This document shows, one piece after another, positions 8,310 through 13,774 of a stretch of DNA of 50,109 nt. The notes beneath the pieces were generated by a model. The model did not search any database. It was not told where the DNA came from and was given only the letters and a program-made list of their open reading frames with translations. Positions within the stretch are counted from its first letter, which is position 1, and each line of letters opens with the position of its first letter. The DNA is from Aurantiacibacter xanthus (GTDB lineage Bacteria; Pseudomonadota; Alphaproteobacteria; Sphingomonadales; Sphingomonadaceae). The position numbers and the translations under genes were made by a program. The stretch spans positions 36,684 to 86,792 of the forward strand of contig NZ_QXFM01000138.1 of the NCBI RefSeq assembly GCF_003584015.1, given 5' to 3'.

Positions 8310-9122
8310 TCAGGTGCGCAGGTTGATGACGGTCTGGCTGATCTGGGTGGCGGTATCGATCGCCTTGGCATTGGCCTGGAAGTTGCGCTGGGCGGTGATC
8401 AGGCCGACCAGCTCCTCGGCGATGTCGACGTTCGAACGCTCAAGCGAGCCCGACATCAGGCCGCCATAGAGGCCCACGCCCGGTTCGCCCATCTTGGCCG
8501 CGCCCGACAGCCCGCTCGACTGCCAGTTCGACGCCCCCGTCTGCTTGAGACCGGTCGGCGAGGCGAAGCTTGCCAGCGCGACCTTGCCGATCACATCCAC
8601 CGTGCCATCGGCATAGCCGGCATTGATATTGCCGTTCTCACTCACGGTAACCGAGACGAATTCCGACCCGCTGCCGTTGGTCAGCGGAATCTGCGCCGAT
8701 ACCGGCGTGGTCGAGGTGACGTTGCCGGCTGCATCGGTCGGGAAGACCTGCAGGCGGTTGTCGCTGCCATCATGGATGTTGCCGCTGGCGTCCATCTGGA
8801 ACTTGCCATTGCGCGTGTACATCGTCTCGCCGCTGGCCCCGCCGACCTTGGTGAAGAAGCCGTCGCCGCCGATGGCGATTTCCAGCGCGCCGCCGGTTTG
8901 CTCGGTCGGGCCGAGTTTGAAGTTCTGCTCGATCGCGGTGACCGTGGCGCCGAGGCCCTGCGTCAGCTTCGGATTGCTCTGGGCCGAGTTGACCACGATG
9001 TCGCTGAACTGGGTCGACGAGCTTTTGAAGCCATAGGTTTCGACGTTGGCGATATTGTGGCTGATCACGCCCAGGTCGGTCTGGGCGTTCTTGAGGCCGT
9101 TGAGTGAGGTGTAGAAGGACAT
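8310..9122 (-). CDS. flgE: Flagellar hook protein FlgE, minimal form
   Basis: 270 aa. FlgE polymerises into the flexible hook. The N-terminal signature VISHNIANVETYGFKSSSTQFSD (about 19-41), the D1 element GGALEIAIGGDGFFTKVGG and the C-terminal LERSNVDIAEELVGLITAQRNFQANAK are all clear. The gene is between flgD and flgF, where flgE belongs. The protein is much shorter than the roughly 400 residues of enteric FlgE. The part missing corresponds to most of the outer D2 domain, since the sequence goes quickly from the first D1 strand set (about residue 130) to the second (about 175). Bacillus subtilis also has a hook protein near 264 residues, so a short hook can work. Misassignment as a second FlgG-like rod protein is the alternative. 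Confidence 0.85.
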   Translation of the reverse strand: MSFYTSLNGLKNAQTDLGVISHNIANVETYGFKSSSTQFSDIVVNSAQSNPKLTQGLGATVTAIEQNFKLGPTEQTGGALEIAIGGDGFFTKVGGASGETMYTRNGKFQMDASGNIHDGSDNRLQVFPTDAAGNVTSTTPVSAQIPLTNGSGSEFVSVTVSENGNINAGYADGTVDVIGKVALASFASPTGLKQTGASNWQSSGLSGAAKMGEPGVGLYGGLMSGSLERSNVDIAEELVGLITAQRNFQANAKAIDTATQISQTVINLRT

Positions 9123-9153
9123 CTGAAGGTACTCCGTCTAAAATCTGTGTGGA

Positions 9154-9486
9154 TCAGGCGTCGCTGGCAGCGGCGGCGGCGGCATCGCGGGCAGCGCTGG
9201 CGGCTGCGGCCGCCGATTGCGTGGCGTTGAGCATGTCGAGCTTGCTGCTGATCTGCTTGAGCGTGTCGTTCATTTCGGTGCTGTTCGACAGCGAGGTGAA
9301 TTGCGCCATCTGCGCCAGCATATCGGTGTTATCGACCGGGTTGGTCGGATCCTGCTGCATCAACTGGGTCGTCAGCAGGCGGAAGAAATCGCTCTGGCCC
9401 AGATCGCCATAACCGCGCCCGGCGGTAGACTGCTTCTGGCTGGTAGCGCTGGCGCTGTTTGACGCCGTCACGGAAGTTGCGGTCAT
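9154..9486 (-). CDS. flgD: Hook-capping scaffold FlgD, short form
   Basis: 110 aa. FlgD is the temporary cap under which hook subunits assemble. The conserved N-terminal region is present: [37 protein letters not shown] (about 30-66). The usual C-terminal Tudor/Fn3-like domains (about 100 more residues in the enteric protein) are absent. The chain ends in an alanine-rich tail instead (about 91-110). The stop is genuine, with flgE beginning 31 bases later, so this looks like a short family member and not a frameshift. The start overlaps flgC by 4 bases. Confidence 0.88.
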   Translation of the reverse strand: MTATSVTASNSASATSQKQSTAGRGYGDLGQSDFFRLLTTQLMQQDPTNPVDNTDMLAQMAQFTSLSNSTEMNDTLKQISSKLDMLNATQSAAAAASAARDAAAAAASDA

Positions 9487-9890
9487 TTCATCCTCATCGT
9501 TTCGAGCATCAATTGCTTGGCGGTGGAGAGCGCCTCCACCATGTTGCGGTACTGGCGACTGGCTTCGAGCATCTCGACCATCTCCTCGGTTTCATCGACC
9601 GGGCTGATCCAGACATCGCCGTTCTCATCGGCCAGCGGGTGCCCCGGCTGGTGCATGCGGGTTGGTGCGACTTCGGCGCGGCGCACCGCCTGCACCGAAA
9701 CGCCGCGCAGGCTTTCGACTGCGCCCAGCTCCTCGGCGAAGACCGGACGCAGCGGGCGATAGGCCCCTTCCTCGGTGGCCGAGGCGCTGCCGGCGTTGGC
9801 CATGTTCGAGGCGGCCGCGTTCATCCGCACCGTCTGGGCGGACATCGCGCGCTGGGCGAGTTCGAAGATGTTGGCCGGACCCATCGTCAC
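9483..9890 (-). CDS. flgC: Proximal rod protein FlgC
   Basis: 135 aa, the normal FlgC length. The rod motif is at the N-terminus ([24 protein letters not shown], about 19-42). The central [53 protein letters not shown] is characteristic of FlgC; only pieces of this are needed to identify it ([13 protein letters not shown] and [13 protein letters not shown]). FlgB and FlgC together form the proximal rod. Both ends overlap neighbours by 4 bases (flgB stop, flgD start), so the three genes are translationally coupled. Confidence 0.95.
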   Translation of the reverse strand: MTMGPANIFELAQRAMSAQTVRMNAAASNMANAGSASATEEGAYRPLRPVFAEELGAVESLRGVSVQAVRRAEVAPTRMHQPGHPLADENGDVWISPVDETEEMVEMLEASRQYRNMVEALSTAKQLMLETMRMK

Positions 9891-10234
9891 TCGCCCCTGA
9901 GCGCGCGCTTGACGGTATCGACCCGCCCGCGCAGCAGTTCGAGCGTGGTGGCATAGCCGACCGCGTTTTCCGCGAAGGCCGTCTGCTCGACGCCCATCTC
10001 GACCGTGTTGCCGTCGAGGCTGGCGATGACCGGGCGGCGATAGCGCATGGCCCCGGCCTGCGCCTGATCGATCGACTGTCCGTTCTCACTCGCGGCAAGC
10101 GCGGCGCGGAAGTCGATGTCCCGTGCCTTGTAGCCGGGCGTAGCGGCGTTGGCGATATTCGAGGCGAGCAGCTCCATGCGCTGCGAGCGCAGTTGCAGTG
10201 CCGTCCCGTGAATGCCGAACAAACGTTCGCTCAT
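9887..10234 (-). CDS. flgB: Proximal rod protein FlgB
   Basis: 115 aa. FlgB is the first rod subunit and first gene of the hook-basal-body operon. The N-terminus is SERLFGIHGTALQLRSQRMELLASNIANAATPGYKARDIDF in outline, with the rod motif ASNIANAATPGYKARD at about residues 24-39. The C-terminus NAVGYATTLELLRGRVDTVKRAL is the conserved helix. A longer open frame continues upstream, but the ATG at 10234 fits the family start, and the sigma-54 promoter at 10276-10290 lies only 42 bases above it. That excludes a much longer protein. Confidence 0.95.
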   Translation of the reverse strand: MSERLFGIHGTALQLRSQRMELLASNIANAATPGYKARDIDFRAALAASENGQSIDQAQAGAMRYRRPVIASLDGNTVEMGVEQTAFAENAVGYATTLELLRGRVDTVKRALRGE

Positions 10235-10275
10235 GCTAGTGTTCCCGTCGTGGATTACGATCCGCCGATGATCTC

Positions 10276-10290
10276 GCAAGCACCGTGCCA
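10276..10290 (-). promoter_or_regulatory. Sigma-54 promoter of the flgB operon
   Basis: On the minus strand the sequence TGGCACGGTGCTTGC matches the sigma-54 consensus TGGCAC-N5-TTGC at every fixed position. The -12 GC is about 42 bases upstream of the flgB ATG, so transcription would start about 30 bases before it. This predicts that the 13-gene rod-hook-stator operon is RpoN-dependent and needs an activator of the FlbD/FlrC kind, which is outside the window. Confidence 0.88.
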
Positions 10291-10452
10291 ATTGCCGTTT
10301 GGCGCAGAAAACCGTGGTGCTGCCGGGGCGGCAACGGCGATCCGGCAATCGTTCGCCGCAAACCGGCAATTCTTCGCCGCCCCCTGAAAATGTGCTGCCG
10401 GCTGCCGTTCTGGGATGCAGGACCACCCCCGCGCACCTCAGGAGCCCGCATT

Positions 10453-11109
10453 TTGCCCGACCCGACTTCCATTGCCATCGTCGTCGGGCTGACGCTGCTG
10501 GCAACGCTGCTTCAGTCGGGTCTGCGCGACAGCCGGACCTGCCTTGTGCAGTGTGCGGCGCTGCTGAAAAAGCCGTTCGACCCGGTCCAGACCCGCGCCG
10601 AGCTGGCCCGCGAGATCGGGGATCTGCGCAAGGACGGGCTGGTCCGCGCGCGGCCCACGGCAAGCGGCGATCCCGAGTTCGACAGATCGACCAACGCGAT
10701 GGTCCGGGCACGCTCGGTCGAAGCGCTGATGGCCGAGCACGAAGCCTGCCGCACGCGCCGCTTCGCCCAGGCCGCCACCGCGCAGAAAGTGTGCCACCAC
10801 GCCGCCGACCTCGCGCAGATGATGGGCCTTGCCGGCACGCTGATCTCGCTGGCCACACTCGCCCCTTCGGCTGCGGCAGGCCCCTCGCTGACCGGCGCCG
10901 TCGGGATGGCAGTCGGCACCACGCTGACCGGGGTGGCGCTCGGCAACTTCGTGTTCATTCCGCTTGCCGGGCTGATCGAGCGGCGCTCGCGCAGCGACGA
11001 CGATGCGCGTGAAGAGGTGTTCACATGGCTGGAAATGCACGCCCACATCGCCGTGCCCAGGCTGCGCGATGAGGAGCCGCTGACCGTGCTTCACAAAGGC
11101 GTGGCATGA
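10453..11109 (+). CDS. MotA/TolQ/ExbB-like membrane protein in the flagellar cluster
   Basis: 218 aa. I do not recognise a named protein. The first membrane segment (about 6-20) is followed by a cytoplasmic region of about 95 charged residues. Two further membrane segments come after it: AADLAQMMGLAGTLISLATL (about 118-137) and GAVGMAVGTTLTGVALGNFV (about 148-167). This three-segment topology and the small-residue pattern GxAGTLISL and GTTLTGVALG resemble the ExbB/TolQ/MotA channel family. The proline of the MotA third segment is replaced (Met-Met). The start is TTG, preceded by AGGAG at 10440-10444 with 8 bases spacing; no nearby ATG has a binding site. It overlaps the next gene by 4 bases (ATGA). 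The pair probably forms an ion channel linked to motility, but this is inference. Confidence 0.7.
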   Translation: MPDPTSIAIVVGLTLLATLLQSGLRDSRTCLVQCAALLKKPFDPVQTRAELAREIGDLRKDGLVRARPTASGDPEFDRSTNAMVRARSVEALMAEHEACRTRRFAQAATAQKVCHHAADLAQMMGLAGTLISLATLAPSAAAGPSLTGAVGMAVGTTLTGVALGNFVFIPLAGLIERRSRSDDDAREEVFTWLEMHAHIAVPRLRDEEPLTVLHKGVA

Positions 11110-11543
11110 TCGCAGGTGTCTCCAAAGCGCGCTGGCAGACGGTGATCGCGGACCTTTCGCTGATCCTGTTTCTCGTCACCGCCTCGGCGCTCGACCAGAG
11201 CCCCGCGCCGGTGGCCGCCGCAACGCGCGATCCCGCCGAAACGCACGAGGTCGCAACGGGCGAGACTGCCGATATCGCGCTCACCATGTGGAGCCCCGGC
11301 CCCGGCGCGCCGCCGCTCGCCGAGTGGTTGGCCGAACAGACGCCCGATGAAAGCCAGCGGCTGGCCATCGTCATCACCTATGCCAAGGGCGGCTTCGACG
11401 AGGCGCTCGCCAGTGCGGCCACCCTGCGCGCCGAGAGCGGTGCGGCCGGCAGCCGGGCGCGGATCACCATTGCCGAGGGCGAGCGCAGCGGCACCATGGT
11501 GAGCCTCGTGCAGGACAATCCGCCTGCGCCCGCGCAACCCTGA
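11106..11543 (+). CDS. ExbD/MotB-like single-span membrane protein
   Basis: 145 aa. No named family is recognised with certainty. A short cytoplasmic head is followed by one membrane segment at about 13-29, VIADLSLILFLVTASAL. An aspartate (D16) sits at its start, exactly where ExbD, TolR and MotB carry the ion-binding aspartate. The remaining ~115 residues are periplasmic and include a possible small mixed fold (RLAIVITYAKGGFDEALASAATL). They lack the OmpA-type peptidoglycan-binding domain of MotB. It is translationally coupled to the ExbB/MotA-like gene upstream (4-base overlap). A partner role in a channel complex is inferred from the gene pairing and the aspartate. A simple anchored periplasmic protein is the alternative. 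Confidence 0.6.
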   Translation: MIAGVSKARWQTVIADLSLILFLVTASALDQSPAPVAAATRDPAETHEVATGETADIALTMWSPGPGAPPLAEWLAEQTPDESQRLAIVITYAKGGFDEALASAATLRAESGAAGSRARITIAEGERSGTMVSLVQDNPPAPAQP

Positions 11544-11552
11544 GACGGAAAC

Positions 11553-11567
11553 TGGCCCGCATATTGC
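11553..11567 (+). promoter_or_regulatory. Sigma-54 promoter upstream of flgA
   Basis: TGGCCCGCATATTGC differs from the consensus TGGCAC-N5-TTGC at one position and keeps the critical GG and GC with exact spacing. It lies in the 66-base gap between the ExbD-like gene and flgA, with the -12 element 42 bases above the flgA ATG. That is the same distance as at flgB. Confidence 0.75.
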
Positions 11568-11609
11568 ATAGTAACGCGCATGAGACATTCCGCTTCGAAG
11601 GAGCCCGCC

Positions 11610-12125
11610 ATGCGCCGTCTTGCCCTGATCGCCGCCGCCGCGCCGCTTGCCGCCCTCGCGGCCGCACCTGTTGCCGCCAGCGGTTTTCATGACCTTGCCG
11701 CCATCGACAGCGCCGTGGCCCGGTTCGCCGGAGCCGAGATCGGCCAGTCGGGCGGCGCGCAGGCCCCGGTCGACCGGCAGATGCGGCTCGCCACCTGTGC
11801 GGCCCCGCTCGCGCTCGATTGGTATGGTGCCGGCGAAACCGCCGTGCGCGTCACCTGCCCCGGCAGCTGGCGTGTGTTCGTGCCGATCATGCGCACCGCC
11901 GCCAGCGTGCCGCTCGCTGAAGAGACCCCGGTCATTGCCCGGCGCGACCTGTTGCGCGTGGAAGCGGGCGGCGCGGGCTTCCGCATCAGCCGCAGCGGCG
12001 AGGCGCTGGAAGAAGGCCGCGTGGGCCAGGCGATCCGGGTCAAGATCGACGACGGCACCCGTCAGGGCCGCGTGGTGACAGCGCGCGTGGTCGAGGCCGG
12101 GCTGGTCCGCATCGCCGTACGGTAA
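11610..12125 (+). CDS. flgA: P-ring assembly chaperone FlgA
   Basis: 171 aa. FlgA is a periplasmic chaperone that helps FlgI form the P ring. A Sec signal peptide occupies residues 1-24 (ALIAAAAPLAALAAAPVAAS). The mature part has the weakly conserved N-terminal domain with CAAPLALDWYGAGETAVRVTCPGSWRVFVPI (parts of about 60-95). It then has the SAF-like domain PVIARRDLLRVE and the end VGQAIRVKIDDGTRQGRVVTARVVEAGLVRI, which is diagnostic. An ATG ten codons earlier would be nearly leaderless relative to the sigma-54 promoter; the chosen ATG has AGGAG 6 bases upstream. Confidence 0.9.
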   Translation: MRRLALIAAAAPLAALAAAPVAASGFHDLAAIDSAVARFAGAEIGQSGGAQAPVDRQMRLATCAAPLALDWYGAGETAVRVTCPGSWRVFVPIMRTAASVPLAEETPVIARRDLLRVEAGGAGFRISRSGEALEEGRVGQAIRVKIDDGTRQGRVVTARVVEAGLVRIAVR

Positions 12126-12138
12126 GGAGCTATCTCAC

Positions 12139-12167
12139 GGTCCTTGCAGAATTTTTTTGCAAGGGCC
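12139..12167 (+). other. Hairpin with a U-rich loop before flgM
   Basis: GGTCCTTGCA (12139-12148) pairs with TGCAAGGGCC (12158-12167) with one G-T pair, around a 9-base loop that is mostly T. The T run is in the loop, not after the stem, so this is not a normal terminator in the forward direction. It lies 14 bases after the flgA stop and about 60 bases before flgM. It may attenuate transcription or stabilise the flgM mRNA; this is inference. Confidence 0.5.
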
Positions 12168-12168
12168 T

Positions 12169-12194
12169 TAAAGCCGGTAAAAGATGACCGTTCT
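12169..12194 (+). promoter_or_regulatory. Possible sigma-28 promoter of flgM
   Basis: TAAAG at 12169-12173 fits the sigma-28 -35 element. ACCGTTCT, starting at 12187, matches GCCGATAA only at CCG and T, with one base less than ideal spacing. Dual control of flgM by FliA is common in other bacteria. The match is weak, and flgM could simply be read through from flgA. Confidence 0.3.
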
Positions 12195-12226
12195 GCTCTA
12201 CGTAGACCCCTAGTAAAGGACCAGTC

Positions 12227-12532
12227 ATGAAGCCGATCGAGATCAACTCTGTTGCCAGGAGCCGCCCGCTTGGCGCCGAAGCGCAGCGGACGGTCTCGTC
12301 CGCTCCTGCCGCTCCGACCCCTGCCGCAGCGCCCGCCTCGCGGCCCGAAACCGAAATGGTTTCCCGCTCCGCGAGCCTGTCCGCCGGATCGAACCCGCCG
12401 GTCGATACCGACCGCGTAACCCAAATTCGCAACGCGCTGAAGGACGGCACCTACCCGCTCGTCCCCGCCAGCGTGGCCGACGCCATGATCGCCTCGCGCT
12501 TTATCCTCATCGAGGGCAAGAAGGACTCGTAA
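12227..12532 (+). CDS. flgM: Anti-sigma-28 factor FlgM
   Basis: 101 aa. FlgM holds the sigma factor FliA inactive until the hook is complete and FlgM itself is secreted. The N-terminal half is a disordered Ala/Pro/Ser-rich stretch, as expected for an exported regulator. The C-terminal half has the sigma-binding signature DTDRVTQIRNALKDGTYPL (about 60-78) followed by a final amphipathic helix. Its target FliA is encoded at 15888-16601 in the same cluster. The TAA overlaps the ATG of the next gene by one base, so flgM and the flgN-like gene are coupled. Confidence 0.92.
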   Translation: MKPIEINSVARSRPLGAEAQRTVSSAPAAPTPAAAPASRPETEMVSRSASLSAGSNPPVDTDRVTQIRNALKDGTYPLVPASVADAMIASRFILIEGKKDS

Positions 12533-12834
12533 TGCACCTTGCAGAAAACCTGCGGCAAATGCTCGCCATCCTCGAAAGCGAGCGCGCAGCCCTCGCCGGG
12601 CTCGATCTCGAACGCATCATCACCTGTGCCGACGGCAAGCAGCGCATTTGCAGCGAGCTGGAAAGCGTTGCCGGCCAGCCGCTCGACGAAGAGTGCGAAG
12701 GCCTGCTCAATGCCGTGCGCCGCATGAACGAAGTCAACCGCAAGATGCGCAACATGATTGCCGACAACGTGCAGTCGCGTCTCGGCTCGCTTACCGGCAA
12801 CAGCTTCCTCTACGCCGCCCCGGCCGTCGCCTAG
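12532..12834 (+). CDS. flgN: FlgN-like flagellar export chaperone
   Basis: 100 aa, mostly helical and charged. FlgN is the cytoplasmic chaperone for the junction proteins FlgK and FlgL. The sequence has the expected N-terminal helix pair (LRQMLAILESERAALAGLDLERI) and a C-terminal segment VRRMNEVNRKMRNMIADNV (about 61-79) that would be the substrate-binding amphipathic helix. FlgN proteins are poorly conserved, so the call depends largely on size, composition and position directly after flgM (one-base overlap). Confidence 0.72.
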   Translation: MHLAENLRQMLAILESERAALAGLDLERIITCADGKQRICSELESVAGQPLDEECEGLLNAVRRMNEVNRKMRNMIADNVQSRLGSLTGNSFLYAAPAVA

Positions 12835-12865
12835 GAGCGATTGCGCAGAGGCCCGACTCGCAGAT

Positions 12866-12880
12866 TGGCATGAGGCTTGC
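12866..12880 (+). promoter_or_regulatory. Sigma-54 promoter of the transglycosylase-flhA-fliA operon
   Basis: TGGCATGAGGCTTGC, preceded by T and followed by TT, fits the extended sigma-54 consensus YTGGCAYR-N4-TTGCW. It lies between the flgN-like stop and the GTG at 12917, with the GC doublet 37 bases above that start. Its position puts fliA under sigma-54, which gives the expected middle-to-late gene hierarchy. Confidence 0.85.
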
Positions 12881-12916
12881 TTAACCATCCCCGTTACCCA
12901 CGGGGAGATAAGCCAA

Positions 12917-13774
12917 GTGTCGTCAATCCAGCGATCGGGTTTGCAGGCCGCTATGGCTGCACCGGCTCCGCACAATGCGCGGGTCCATGCAGCCATTGCC
13001 GAAGCCTCGACACGAACCTCGGTCGATTTCGATTACCTGATGGCGCAGGCGCGGGTGGAAAGCGCGCTTGACCCTTCGGCCAAGGCGCGCACCTCATCCG
13101 CCGCCGGGCTATATCAGTTTACCGACCAGACCTGGCTCAATACGCTTGACCGCCACGGGGCGCAGCACGGGCTCGGCTGGGCTGCCGACGCCATTTCCTC
13201 CAGCCGTGGACGGGCGCGGATCACCGATCCCGCGATGGCCAGCGCGATCATGGAACTGCGCTATAATCCCGAGGCCGCCTCGCTGATGGCGGGCGAGCTG
13301 GCGGGCGACAACGCCGCCTATCTCGAACAGACCTTCGGGCGCAGCCCCGACCACACCGAACTTTATCTCGCCCACTTCCTCGGCGCTGCCGGGGCGCGCG
13401 AGTTCATTGCCGCCCATGCGGCAGATCCTGGCCGGGAGGCGGCAAGCCTGTTCCCGCGCGCTGCCGGAGCCAACCGCGCCATCTTCTACGACAACGGCCG
13501 TGCCCGCTCGCTGGCCGAGGTGCGCGACCTGTTTTCCGCCAAGCTCGAAAAGGCTGGCAGCACAGATGGTGGCTATGGCCCCTTCCCCTCCCACGCCGGT
13601 GGCTGGGGCGAAGCGGTGTTCCAGACCGCCTCCGCCCAGCCCTCGGCCACGCCCGCTGCGCGCCCGAGCATGGCGCAGGTGCTGACCAGCACCTTCGGCT
13701 CCAATCCCAATTCCTCTTCCGCCCCGGCGCATGTCGCCTCGGCCTATAGCAAGATCGCGAGGTTCGGCCTGTGA
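12917..13774 (+). CDS. Flagellar lytic transglycosylase (signal-less)
   Basis: 285 aa. The protein is a lysozyme-fold (SLT-type) lytic transglycosylase that would cut peptidoglycan strands to let the rod pass. The catalytic glutamate is in MAQARVESALDPSA (about 41-54), followed by the typical SSAAGLYQFTDQTWL. A later helix (HTELYLAHFLGAAGAREFI) is also typical. The start is taken as GTG at 12917, with GGGGAGA 9-14 bases upstream and the sigma-54 promoter just before. Upstream in-frame ATG codons fall inside the flgN-like gene. No Sec signal or membrane segment is visible, so export through the flagellar apparatus, as for FlgJ, is a reasonable inference. It probably replaces the hydrolase half of FlgJ. 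The last 100 residues are Ser/Pro/Ala-rich. Confidence 0.85.
   Translation: MSSIQRSGLQAAMAAPAPHNARVHAAIAEASTRTSVDFDYLMAQARVESALDPSAKARTSSAAGLYQFTDQTWLNTLDRHGAQHGLGWAADAISSSRGRARITDPAMASAIMELRYNPEAASLMAGELAGDNAAYLEQTFGRSPDHTELYLAHFLGAAGAREFIAAHAADPGREAASLFPRAAGANRAIFYDNGRARSLAEVRDLFSAKLEKAGSTDGGYGPFPSHAGGWGEAVFQTASAQPSATPAARPSMAQVLTSTFGSNPNSSSAPAHVASAYSKIARFGL

Noticed and set aside
12135-12150. CTCACGGTCCTTGCA as a fourth sigma-54 promoter before flgM
   Set aside because: The -24 GG is replaced by CT, which is essential for sigma-54 binding; the TTGC belongs to the hairpin at 12139-12167.
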